DNA of 64,000 nucleotides from DSNY01 sp016861185 (GTDB taxonomy: Bacteria; Pseudomonadota; Gammaproteobacteria; Burkholderiales; Burkholderiaceae_F): assembly GCA_030263275.1 (NCBI GenBank), contig SZOR01000002.1, positions 44,598 through 108,597 of the forward strand. Direction: 5' to 3'. The stretch's first letter is position 1, and every line of letters begins with the position of its first letter. This document shows, one piece after another, positions 11,401-17,242 of this stretch. The notes below the pieces were generated by a model. That model saw only the letters and a program-made list of their open reading frames with translations, was not told where the DNA came from and made no database searches. A program made the translations under genes and the position numbers.

Positions 11401-12756
11401 GTGCGTGCCGGCATCGGCGCGCGCCGTCAACGTGCCGTCGTTGGAAATCCGGTCGCCGTGGCCGCCGCCGCGCAGAGCGGTCGCGTCGCTGACGCTCGTG
11501 ATGCCCACGCCCGCGAGCTTGCCTTCCTCGAAGAAGGTCTCGACCGTCGCCGGCACGCCTTCGGAGGCGAGCGACACCCCGGTCGAGCTGGCGAACGCGC
11601 GCGCAGTGGCCGTCACGCTGCCGGTGTTGCCGATGCCGACCGCGTTCTTCGCACCGCCGGCATCGATGCCGACCGCCTGCGCATTCAGCGTGGTCTCCAT
11701 CGTGCTCGGGTTGCGGTCGAAGATCGTCACGTCGACGAAGCTCGCGTTCAGCCCGAACTCCTTCAGCTCGGCATCCGCGTGCGCGGCCACGGTCCCGCCG
11801 TTCTCGATGACGTCGCGCGCGCGGCCGGTAGAAATGCCCACCGCGTTCGCGTCGATGGCGAGCCGCGTGTCGGCCATCGCGGCGTCGGCGCCGTTGACCT
11901 CGACGTTGATGCTGCTGCTGCGCGCTTTGGCCGTCGCGCTGACGGTGCCGGTGTTGGCCACCGCCGCCGTATCGCGGCCGTTGCCGCCGTCGATGCCGAT
12001 CGCGCTGGCGCTGATGTCGGTCTGCGCGCTCGCGTGCGAGGTGTCGAGCAGGTTCAGTTCGAGATTGACGCCGTCGATCGCCGCGATCGCCAGCGCGGTG
12101 ACCATGCCGGCGTTGGCGATCGTGTCCTTGCCGTTGCCGCCGCTGATGCCGATCGCGGTCGCGCTCAAGCTTGTATCCGACGTCGAGCGCTCGCCGCCGA
12201 TCAGCGAGATCGATTTCGTGAACGGCGCCTCGGTGGCGCTCGCCTGCACGTCGACCGTGCCGCTCGCCGTGTTGGTGATGCGGTCCTTGCCGTTGCCGCC
12301 CCGAATGCCGACGGCGACCACGGGCGCAGCGCTGTCGCCGGTCGCGCGCACCGTGAGCGTGCCGTCGTTGACGATCTCGCCGTGGCCGCCCGCGTGCAGC
12401 GCCGCCACGCTCGCGACGCGCAACCCGCTGCGTGCGGCGATCCGTTCGCCGTCGAAAGCGGTCGTCGTGATCGGAAGCTGCAGCTCGAACCGCTGCGCGA
12501 CTGCCATCGACGGCATCAGCGCGAAGCGCAGAGCGCCGCGCGTCGCGGCTGCGGCCGGCTTGAGTGCGAAGGGCGCCGGCGACCGTCTCAGGGATGGCGA
12601 CCCGATGCCGCCCACGCAGACGCCGAAATCGTCCTCGGCGAAGTCGGTCGGGCAGGGCTGCGTTGCGGCGCGAACGACCAGCGGAAGCGCGGACAGCGCG
12701 GCGACGGAAAGCGCAACGCGCGCGGCTGCGCGCGTCAGACGGGTTTGGCGTGACAT
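2491..12756 (-). CDS. Giant autotransporter adhesin-like protein (type Va secretion), about 3421 aa
   Basis: The start chosen is the second of two close ATGs (12756 rather than 12762), because the GGGAG at its 5' side is then 8 nt away instead of 2. Residues 1-30 form a Sec signal peptide (SRQTRLTRAAARVALS, hydrophobic core, VRA cleavage). A short Cys-containing N-terminal segment follows. Residues about 123-2860 hold about 48 units of the pattern GGxGxDxIxNxGTIxVxA plus a variable strand-rich spacer. After that come a passenger-associated region and a 12-stranded-type beta-barrel from about residue 3147 (YGVWMQAFAQ) to the C-terminal RYEF, whose terminal aromatic is typical of Bam substrates. 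The barrel should insert into the outer membrane and export the passenger. The role is probably adhesion or surface display, but no specific ligand can be named. It is transcribed alone; no partner secretion gene is needed. Confidence 0.93.
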   Translation of the reverse strand: MSRQTRLTRAAARVALSVAALSALPLVVRAATQPCPTDFAEDDFGVCVGGIGSPSLRRSPAPFALKPAAAATRGALRFALMPSMAVAQRFELQLPITTTAFDGERIAARSGLRVASVAALHAGGHGEIVNDGTLTVRATGDSAAPVVAVGIRGGNGKDRITNTASGTVDVQASATEAPFTKSISLIGGERSTSDTSLSATAIGISGGNGKDTIANAGMVTALAIAAIDGVNLELNLLDTSHASAQTDISASAIGIDGGNGRDTAAVANTGTVSATAKARSSSINVEVNGADAAMADTRLAIDANAVGISTGRARDVIENGGTVAAHADAELKEFGLNASFVDVTIFDRNPSTMETTLNAQAVGIDAGGAKNAVGIGNTGSVTATARAFASSTGVSLASEGVPATVETFFEEGKLAGVGITSVSDATALRGGGHGDRISNDGTLTARADAGTHQQGVNVGATVFNWHVPTPGFVLGSAGTRAEAKATGIAGEGGGDEIVNTKTIDVDAVASASSTVVSMNIAELAIDLAPKAWSFPIPLSPVLVVSDSTTEASATARGIDGGQGDDAIRNAGTIDVFAQAKGGAADAAAAIGLKFEDSAKPDPNAPKPPPLSIEGDVTLARAENKGDSTARGIDGGSGRDRITNEGTITAAADTYGYAVTVNLDVLGSLEGKQGDAPSILGGGIAGDTSNTATAAATGIAGGDDDDRIVNRGTVTSTADAETVNVNAGVNLALEKNGAVIGVSLAKSRSTATADAIGIEGGAGEDLIDNQSQVTATANADATSVAVLVNIEGMAKKGLGAGATVIDAEATATAGAVGLRAGGVVDGDGAHCGGDANVTALSGSSQCQSKPPGDLTNGGSIAVDADANTTAVNVGASVAIVKGTGVVAGVTLSDTSATARANATGIEGDDAANEVANSGSIGLTSTSQAVAVGVNVSVEGIATGLAAGAALTRSAVNASATATGIAGGAGDDAIVNSGTIATQARSGETNGVQATATTVSVGLEATVDTKQGAAIGAALTDTRATSAANVAGIDGGEGDDEITNRGNIELRSIGSDTTAVGVSLNGQFSKQGLTAGAALALSDAVSTATVAGIAGGAGDDALANEKSIAIGGVRSDSNAVSVSLDIAGAKDGLVLGAALVDADAAATTNAAAMSGGEGRDRLSNTGAIVLEDIEAESDSVGVSVDIKFAKDGLAVGAALVETGVNATSEASGLAAGAGKDVLANEGSITVQRVNAAADAVGVSVGLSGSANGLDISAGLADGSATATAVARGLDGGAGDDLAINRGRIAITDVGADGDATVVSVALTGANNGVAAGVTLADSSATSIARAIGIDGGARDDALWNKDEITLARIGADTDSVTVGATLAGVFNGGIAGGASLGRSRAAAEAEAIGIDGGSGNDWILNKGRIGIDGVTANTDGTDISVQLSVVNNGLAVGAALLDTSASAKSAASGLHGGSGNDMLANTGSISVQNVTADADAISVGVSLNAAITAGVAAGVSMVDGKGTAEVRATGMAGGEGNDVLVNTGTIAVGSLPDYAPATVQATAHATGVSVSGNLSLAGAAGGAAIANTSATATSLVSGIDGGTGDDVLVNEGGVDVKGKARTDALSIGVNVSLAIGLAGGAAITDASSTATSEAYGLDGGGGRDRILNEGSVRASSEAQVEATGASISALGLGFTTANVTTTATSTAVGIRNGSAPAACGDGVAAMSGGHGHCDRDKGSEIANRGDVSAVSIASAEGLSISGTLFGAAMGDMSNTATARATGIQFGDGGAKILNESNVSAASGASVYGLSVSATLIGGTFGDANGTATAESTGVAAGAGNDAIENRGALTASANSGASADSISVSLIGAADASAAKTASATARGIASGDGNDEVLNAAQITVTAGLPSLRDGSAKCDVGGGACATATSVGVTLVGGGFVDAATTAAAAGIGIDGGRGNDALENAGTLTVAALARSRADSIGVSVIGASSADANTLASASVAGIAGGAGKDRLFNSGTLDAGAAAETYAKSFSLSVIGMAGSEGNSVTSSQASGIDGGDDDDVIVNRSAGTLKVGSVAGAGMSGSSWSIVGYAPTTFTLGAAAGATGLAGGSGDDWIANEGKAEIGSTASMSAAGGGKAIFGGAAADSQVHAIATATGIDGGEGGDAIKNRGTLDVSATSLLTSQATSFAFAGGAAAQEVLSARTGAIGIAAGAGDNFVVNLGRLSVASKATLTSSGGAEAVFGSARSAASVAARTTATGVAAGSGDDALINASDALIDVRLEAAPTAGSDARSGAFIFSDGVSRAQAVSSLSARGVDLGDGDNAAINKGTIALALGGTAAANSRADAQLLSNFLGIDVDAYSTSTAALEPGAVFGIRTGSGSDRIDNGGTIRIDAQPQVSALAEGYGDAIVSGDGTGTASAEARGLQVSGIDAGGGDNEVTNRGELRVLASPNAAAEAKSDADGADLFRDPDSRATAAAAASHTRALGIGAAGGDNVVRNEGTIVVRATPTADASVYAGYGSDILSIDSFATTASEVSATEAIGVQVAGTRAEVHNAKDATIDVLAQPRATAFSYANAVGADGDVEARATAEIEGARATGILAAGEQTKVVNEGTIKVVTDARAQARSLVDPGWGGEIDAFLEYTDARGVGATGIAAFGAANTLKNTGTIEVGATAQAAPYTAAGPAKAGSEAYGLHAGDGATVVRNGGTLRVTGVAATAAPLSSMLPEGLVEARATAYGALLGNGVNRVDNLGALQVRAEAGGGSRSGSELFGLRFGSTAHAAAVGIAGGHGGNAIVNTGTIAVEAVGEGYLGSATAVGIATGGGNDTVINRGTITTTQTFNGSSAAGTAIDVGAGNDLVVLGDGSVTRGDINLGGGTDVLTLEGTPVIEGAVIDDGRLALQFAGSGSFGGTLPGTEVVKRGEGTFTLAALPTMQRLDMQQGTLRVESDYRFAGDGLFLAAIDGDGSHGRFQVTGGARLGGSLRVQRGAGPYVNGTTYEVLRADGGFAAGTTFDRIELPAPTRLVGFSTQQLADAFNVRADVLSFTTVAGAPNAQRVAGHLDRVLPTAHGDLRRALGTIQGMASDAEFATAFASLSPAMYEQGTRAGMTSATQFVQTVEQRTGALQVGARADAARLAEQPIRLAASGGARQVLEAAEQRQAQPYGVWMQAFAQRGDQDPATEFAGYGFDLAGFAIGIDHRFGNAFSAGLSFGRVRNTVESDLAGNAADVDSNLLALYGSYARGTAYVDGALSAGNVRYDSRRTIVVGSTITPVASRHDAKVLALGLGAGVLARAGEHWLDPFVKLRYTRLKEDGFSEAGSGIALAVAPRTTEALVSELGVRWTRVYAARGNASFAPEASLAWLHDFGRDNRLINAAYLDAPDASFAIEGQPVERNGARASLGVTYRSNSGFVSFLRYTAELRSGYRAQAVIGEIRYEF
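4165..12390 (-). repeat. About 48-unit degenerate protein-repeat array inside the giant autotransporter
   Basis: Counting GGxGxD-like turns followed by xxNxG(T/S)(I/L/V) gives about 48 units plus two terminal variants, spaced about 50-75 residues apart. The middle part (about 8.3-10.2 kb) is the most regular. There each turn is followed by a strand such as SVGVSV, then GLAVGAAL, then an Ala/Thr-rich stretch leading to the next GL or GI turn. Towards the C-terminus the Asp pairs decay to GxGDN or to Gly-poor versions and the spacers shorten. The DNA is diverged between units, so this is an old expansion, not a recent tandem duplication. Confidence 0.85.
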
Positions 12757-13170
12757 CGACATCTCTCCCAAGAAGCGCTCGGGAGCGACGTAGGCCTCCC
12801 GGCCACTCGGGAGCGCGCGATATTCGGTCGAATCGAGCGCATCATTCGCCGCTGCCGGTGCAGGCGGTTGCGGCAGATCAGCGATCGCGATGGGCGTTGC
12901 GAAAGAGCCAACGCAACCCTGGCGGGGCGATGCCGACCGACGAACGGCAACCGCAGGCTCACGGGACGGCGCGGCCCGCAGGAAGCGGCGCGCGGACGGC
13001 CGGCGTCGACCGACGCGCCGCTCGATCGACGCCCGCTCTTGCCTTGAATCAACACGAGGCCCAAGAGACCGGTCGCACGCCGCCCCGTGCGCGCGCGAGC
13101 GCCGTCCTAGACTGACGATCATCTGCAGGCCGCACCGGGATCGTCCGTGCCGCCGGGGGGAGTGAAGCGC
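12757..13170. other. Divergent intergenic region between the giant autotransporter and the ACP-GNAT gene
   Basis: About 414 bp contain no convincing gene. The minus-strand frame of the autotransporter stays open through it, but the conceptual protein is low-complexity Arg/Asp-rich and lies antisense to the next gene. A TAGACT hexamer at about 13110 (in CCTAGACTGACG) is a possible -10 for the plus-strand gene. The short inverted pair CTCGGGAG...CTCCCGGC...CTCGGGAG near 12778-12813 lies just upstream of the autotransporter start. No terminator or riboswitch was recognised. Confidence 0.5.
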
Positions 13171-13968
13171 ATGGAACCCGATGAGACTCGCAGCGCCGTG
13201 CTGGCGACGATCGCATCGATCGCGCCGGAGGCGGACGTTCAGCGCATCCGGCCCGACCGGCCGTTGCGCCAACAGATCGACCTCGATTCGATCGACTGGC
13301 TCAATGTCGTCGCCGGTCTGTGCGAGCGGCTTTGCGTCGAGATCCCGGAAGCCGACTACGGACGGCTCGCCACGGTCGACTCGATCGTGGCGTACCTGAC
13401 GGCGGGCCGAGCGGAGCGCCGCCGCGCGCCTTCGCGCGCGCCAGCGAAAACGCTCGCCGAATTGCCGACGGCGCATCACGTCGTCGAGGGCACGCCGGTC
13501 ACCGTGCGGCCGCTGCGCGCGGCCGACATGACGCTGGAGGCGGACTTCGTCCGCCACCTGTCGATGGACAACCGCTACAAGCGCTTCATGGTCACGGTGC
13601 GCGAGCTGCCGGAGTCAAAGCTGAGGTATCTGACCGACGTCGACCAGGTACGCCACGTCGCGCTGGCGGCCACGGTCGAGCGGGACGGGCGCGAGGCGCT
13701 GGTGGGCGTGGCGCGCTACGTCGTCGATGCGTCCGGTACGGGTTGCGAATTCGCGATCGCGGTCGACGATGCATGGCAGGGGTCGGGCCTGGCGGGCATC
13801 CTGATGCACGCGCTGATCGACATCGCGCGTGCCCGCGGTCTGGCGACGATGGAAGGCAGCGTGCTCGCGACCAACACGCGGATGCTGAAGTTCACGCGTC
13901 AACTGGGATTCGCGCCGCAGCACGACCCCGAGGACCGCGACACGGTGCGCGTCGTGCGCTCGTTGTGA
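13171..13968 (+). CDS. Acyl-carrier-protein domain fused to a GNAT acyltransferase domain
   Basis: The protein has 265 aa. The ATG at 13171 has a strong GGGGGGAG about 8 nt upstream; an in-frame GTG at 13147 is less likely. Residues about 5-85 look like an acyl carrier protein: DLDSIDWLNVVAGL carries the candidate phosphopantetheine serine (Ser40), followed by the helix III-type VEIPEADYGRLATVDS. After an Arg/Ala linker, residues about 108-265 are a GNAT domain (TVRPLRAADMTLEADF, MDNRYKRFM) with the CoA-binding loop QGSGLAG. Its opening resembles the GNAT domain of Pat/YfiQ protein lysine acetyltransferases. It might transfer an acyl group from its own carrier or from CoA to a protein or small amine; the acceptor is unknown. 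It is divergent from the giant autotransporter and convergent with another GNAT. Confidence 0.8.
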   Translation: MEPDETRSAVLATIASIAPEADVQRIRPDRPLRQQIDLDSIDWLNVVAGLCERLCVEIPEADYGRLATVDSIVAYLTAGRAERRRAPSRAPAKTLAELPTAHHVVEGTPVTVRPLRAADMTLEADFVRHLSMDNRYKRFMVTVRELPESKLRYLTDVDQVRHVALAATVERDGREALVGVARYVVDASGTGCEFAIAVDDAWQGSGLAGILMHALIDIARARGLATMEGSVLATNTRMLKFTRQLGFAPQHDPEDRDTVRVVRSL

Positions 13969-13988
13969 GCGGGGCGCGCCGCGCGGAT

Positions 13989-14531
13989 TCAAGCGCGCGG
14001 CGGTCGGTCCCCGGGTGCGGTCCGATCGCCTTCGCCGAGCGCGCGCTGCATCAGCACGCTGTCGACCCAGCGGCCGAACTTGAAGCCGATCGACGGCAGC
14101 AGGCCGACCTGCGCGAAGCCGCAGGCGCGGTGCAGCTCGATCGAGGCCGCGTTGGCCGAGTCGCCGATCACGGCGAGCATCTGGCGGTAGCCGTGCTGCG
14201 CGCATGCTTCGATCAGCGCGAGCAACAGCCGTTTGCCGAGCCCGCGGCCGACGGCGTCGGGCGCGACGTAGATCGAGTCCTCGACCGAATAGCGGTAGGC
14301 AGGTCGCGTGCGATAGGGGCCCGCGTACGCGTAGCCGAGCACGCGGCCGTCGGCTTCGGCGACGAAGTAGGGAAAGCCGCCGGCGACGATCGCATCGAAT
14401 CGCCTGCGCACTTCGGCCTCGTCGGGCGGTTCGATCTCGAAGCTCGCGAGCCCGTGCAGCACGTGGTGCGCGTAGATCGCGGTGATCTGCGCGAGATCGG
14501 CGTGCGCGGCGGGTCGCAGGGTCGCGTTCAT
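13989..14531 (-). CDS. GNAT N-acetyltransferase, phosphinothricin-acetyltransferase (PAT/Bar)-like
   Basis: The protein has 180 aa and covers a complete single GNAT domain: LRPAAHADLAQITAIYAHHV, GYAYAGPYRTRPAYRYSVED, the CoA loop GRGLGKRLL, then the family-typical NAASIELHRACGF and FKFGRWVDSVLMQR. Known members acetylate phosphinothricin-like amino-acid analogues or methionine sulfone/sulfoximine; the in vivo substrate here is unknown. The ATG at 14531 directly abuts the T-tract of a strong hairpin that ends the preceding operon, so it has no Shine-Dalgarno sequence. The domain begins at residue 5, so a much later start is unlikely. Confidence 0.87.
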   Translation of the reverse strand: MNATLRPAAHADLAQITAIYAHHVLHGLASFEIEPPDEAEVRRRFDAIVAGGFPYFVAEADGRVLGYAYAGPYRTRPAYRYSVEDSIYVAPDAVGRGLGKRLLLALIEACAQHGYRQMLAVIGDSANAASIELHRACGFAQVGLLPSIGFKFGRWVDSVLMQRALGEGDRTAPGDRPPRA

Positions 14532-14566
14532 AAAAAAAGGGCGGCGCGCATCACTGCGCGCCGCCC
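14532..14566 (-). terminator. Rho-independent terminator of the hppA-OmpA unit
   Basis: A perfect 12-bp GC stem (arms 14539-14550 and 14555-14566, loop TCAC) is followed on the minus strand by seven Ts (14538-14532). It ends transcription arriving from the OmpA-domain gene. The next base after the T-tract is the A of the GNAT ATG. Confidence 0.9.
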
Positions 14567-14588
14567 CGATTCTGGCCGACTTCCGGCG

Positions 14589-15047
14589 CTACTGCAGCAT
14601 GACCTCGACGCGCCGCGCTTCGCGATCGTCGGCGCCGCCCGTGGTTTCCTGCGGCTTGTCGAGCACGATGCGATCGTCGGCGATGCCGGCGGCGCGGAAG
14701 AAGTCGCGCACCACGTACGCGCGCTGCTTGGCCAGTTCGGCGTTGAAGCTCGCGTCGCCGGTCTGGTCGTGGTAGCCGGAGATCACGATCTTCCTGCCGG
14801 CATCGGCGTGCGCGACCGCGATCACCGACGCGAGCCGGGCGCCGGCTTCCGCCGGCATCAGCGCTTCGCCCACGCCGAAGTAGACCTTGATCGGCGCGAG
14901 CGGCGTGGCCAGCGCAGCGGCCGGCGCCGGCCGCTGCGGATTCGTCACGAACAGCGCGACGCCGATCGTGAACAGCGCGACGAAGATGGCGACCGCGAGC
15001 GCGAATCCGACCGCAAAGCCGGTTTCGGGATCGTGTTCGTCGAACAT
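14589..15047 (-). CDS. Small inner-membrane-anchored OmpA/MotB C-terminal domain protein
   Basis: The protein has 152 aa. One N-terminal membrane segment (about residues 13-34, VGFALAVAIFVALFTIGVAL) is followed by a short Pro/Ala linker. An OmpA-like peptidoglycan-binding domain occupies about residues 52-152 (IKVYFGVGEAL, the KIVISGYHDQTGD region, AELAKQRAYVVRDFF, ARRVEVML). Proteins of this shape sit in the inner membrane and hold peptidoglycan. It starts 21 bp after the hppA stop on the same strand and is followed by a strong terminator, so it is the last gene of an hppA unit. A mechanical or structural role near the pyrophosphatase is possible but is inference. Confidence 0.85.
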   Translation of the reverse strand: MFDEHDPETGFAVGFALAVAIFVALFTIGVALFVTNPQRPAPAAALATPLAPIKVYFGVGEALMPAEAGARLASVIAVAHADAGRKIVISGYHDQTGDASFNAELAKQRAYVVRDFFRAAGIADDRIVLDKPQETTGGADDREARRVEVMLQ

Positions 15048-15068
15048 CGGTCGCGCTCCTCGCGGCGG

Positions 15069-17201
15069 CTACTTGGTGTCGCCCGGCACCGTCGCGCCGG
15101 CCGGCGCGACGACAGCCACCGGCGCCGCTTCGGCCGCGGCTTTGGCCGGCTTGCCGCCGTGGATCGTCGCGATGATCGGCACGATCAGCAGCGCCACGAT
15201 GTTGATGATCTTGATCAGCGGGTTGACGGCCGGGCCGGCAGTGTCCTTGTACGGGTCGCCGACCGTGTCGCCGGTCACGGCCGCCTTGTGCGCGTCCGAG
15301 CCCTTGCCGCCGTGGTTGCCTTCCTCGATGTACTTCTTGGCGTTGTCCCATGCGCCGCCGCCGGTGGTCATCGAAATGGCGACGAAGAGGCCCGTGACGA
15401 TCGTGCCCATCAGTACGCCGCCCAACGCTTCCGGTCCGAGGATCACGCCGACCAGGATCGGCACCAGCACCGGCAGGATCGACGGGATCATCATCTCCTT
15501 GATCGCCGCGCTGGTCAGCATGTCGACCGCCTTGGAGTAGTCGGGCTTGGCCTTGCCTTCCATGATCCCCTTGATCTCGCGGAACTGGCGGCGCACTTCC
15601 TCGACCACCGAGCCGGCGGCGCGGCCGACCGCTTCCATCGCCATCGCGCCGAACAGGAACGGGATCAGCCCGCCAATGAACAGACCGATGATCACCATGT
15701 GGTTCGACAGGTCGAACGTCACCTTGATGCCCGCCTGCTCCAGCCCGCCGGTGTAATCGGCGAACAGCACCAGCGCGGCCAGCCCCGCGGAGCCGATCGC
15801 GTAGCCCTTGGTCACCGCCTTCGTCGTGTTGCCGACCGCGTCGAGCGGGTCGGTGATGTTGCGCACTTCCTTAGGCAGGCCCGCCATCTCGGCGATGCCG
15901 CCAGCGTTGTCGGTGATCGGGCCGTAGGCGTCGAGCGCGACGATGATGCCGGTCATCGACAGCATCGCGGTCGCGGCGACGGCGATGCCATACAGGCCGG
16001 CGAGCCAGTACGAAACCAGGATCGCGGCCGAGATCGCGATCACCGGCCAGGCGGTCGCCTTCATCGACACCGCCAGGCCCGCGATGATGTTGGTCGCATG
16101 CCCGGTGGTCGACGCCTGCGCGACGTACTTGACCGGCGCGAACTGCGTGCCGGTGTAGTACTCGGTGATGTAGACCAGCGCCGCGGTCAGCACGAGGCCG
16201 ACCACCGCCGACAGGTACAGGTTCGTCACCGTGACGTTGGCGCCCGCGGCGACCGGCCCGAGCAGCCAGTTGGTGACCGGATAGAACAGCACCAGCGAAA
16301 TGACGCCGGCGACGATCAGCCCGCGATAAAGCGCGTTCATGATCTTGCCGCCCTCGCGTGCCTTGACGAAGAAGCAGCCGATGATCGACGCGATGATCGA
16401 CACGCCGGAGATGGCGAGCGGGTAGATGATGCCGGCGTCGCTGCCCTTGAACACGAGGCCGCCGATCAGCATGGTCGCGACCACGGTCACGGCAAACGTC
16501 TCGAACAGGTCGGCGGCCATGCCGGCGCAGTCGCCGACGTTGTCGCCGACGTTATCGGCGATCACCGCCGGGTTGCGCGGATCGTCTTCCGGAATGCCGG
16601 CTTCGACCTTGCCGACGAGGTCGGCGCCGACATCGGCGCCCTTGGTGAAGATGCCGCCGCCGAGACGGGCGAAGATCGAGATCAGCGACGCGCCGAACGC
16701 GAAGCCGATCATCGGGTGCAGCAGTTCGCGCGTGTCGGCGCCGGCGTGCGTCCTGAGCAGCAACCAGTAGAAGCCCGCCACGCCGAGGAGACCCAGGCCG
16801 ACCACCAGCAGCCCGGTGATCGCGCCGCCGCGGAACGCGATATTGAGCGCCGCGTTCAGGCCGCCGGTCGCCGCCTGCGCGGTGCGCACGTTCGACCGCA
16901 CCGACACGTTCATGCCGATATAGCCCGCGGCGCCGGACAGCACCGCGCCCATCACGAAGCCGATCGCCGTCCACAACCCGAGCTGCGGCACGACCGCGAT
17001 GATGATGGCCAGCACGACGCCGACGATCGCGATCGTGCGGTACTGGCGGTTCAGATAGGCCTGCGCACCGGTCTGCACGGCGGCGGCGATTTCCTGCATC
17101 CGCGGGTTGCCCGCGGGCTGCTTCAGGATCCAGGAAATCGACCACGCGCCGAAGACCACGGCCGCGAGGCCGCAGAGCAGGGCGAGCGTCAATCCAGACA
17201 T
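15069..17201 (-). CDS. hppA: Membrane-bound proton-translocating pyrophosphatase, K+-independent type
   Basis: The protein has 710 aa and about 15-16 membrane helices. It hydrolyses cytoplasmic pyrophosphate and pumps protons outward. Signature sites are present: the substrate loop GGGIFTKGADVGADLVGK, then DNVGDNVGDCAGMAADLFE, and a C-terminal TGDTVGDPYKDTAGPA. The K+-dependence region reads GNTTKAVTKG, with Lys461 and Thr464 at the positions where K+-dependent enzymes carry Ala and Gly/Ala, so the enzyme is predicted to be K+-independent (established family rule applied to this sequence). The C-terminus has an extra Ala/Val-rich tail of about 35 residues. It lies 41 bp downstream of adk, which makes adenylate kinase and PPi energy conservation neighbours. 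Confidence 0.97.
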   Translation of the reverse strand: MSGLTLALLCGLAAVVFGAWSISWILKQPAGNPRMQEIAAAVQTGAQAYLNRQYRTIAIVGVVLAIIIAVVPQLGLWTAIGFVMGAVLSGAAGYIGMNVSVRSNVRTAQAATGGLNAALNIAFRGGAITGLLVVGLGLLGVAGFYWLLLRTHAGADTRELLHPMIGFAFGASLISIFARLGGGIFTKGADVGADLVGKVEAGIPEDDPRNPAVIADNVGDNVGDCAGMAADLFETFAVTVVATMLIGGLVFKGSDAGIIYPLAISGVSIIASIIGCFFVKAREGGKIMNALYRGLIVAGVISLVLFYPVTNWLLGPVAAGANVTVTNLYLSAVVGLVLTAALVYITEYYTGTQFAPVKYVAQASTTGHATNIIAGLAVSMKATAWPVIAISAAILVSYWLAGLYGIAVAATAMLSMTGIIVALDAYGPITDNAGGIAEMAGLPKEVRNITDPLDAVGNTTKAVTKGYAIGSAGLAALVLFADYTGGLEQAGIKVTFDLSNHMVIIGLFIGGLIPFLFGAMAMEAVGRAAGSVVEEVRRQFREIKGIMEGKAKPDYSKAVDMLTSAAIKEMMIPSILPVLVPILVGVILGPEALGGVLMGTIVTGLFVAISMTTGGGAWDNAKKYIEEGNHGGKGSDAHKAAVTGDTVGDPYKDTAGPAVNPLIKIINIVALLIVPIIATIHGGKPAKAAAEAAPVAVVAPAGATVPGDTK

Positions 17202-17242
17202 GGGTCTTCTCCTCTCAGTGACGACAGTCGGTTTGTTTTCGT

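Noticed and set aside
4165..12390. CRISPR-like regular repeats
   Set aside because: Regularity is at the protein level within one open frame; the DNA of the units is diverged and spacers are coding, so it is not a CRISPR array.
2716..12753. A 3345-codon open frame on the plus strand opposite the autotransporter
   Set aside because: It is the antisense shadow of the repeat-rich, GC-biased autotransporter gene; the product is Arg/Ala-rich with no domain, signal or ribosome site, while the minus-strand frame has a signal peptide and barrel.
12757..13557. N-terminal extension of the autotransporter frame by up to 267 residues
   Set aside because: The extension is low-complexity, runs antisense through the ACP-GNAT gene, and would bury the signal peptide; the Shine-Dalgarno sequence fits the ATG at 12756.
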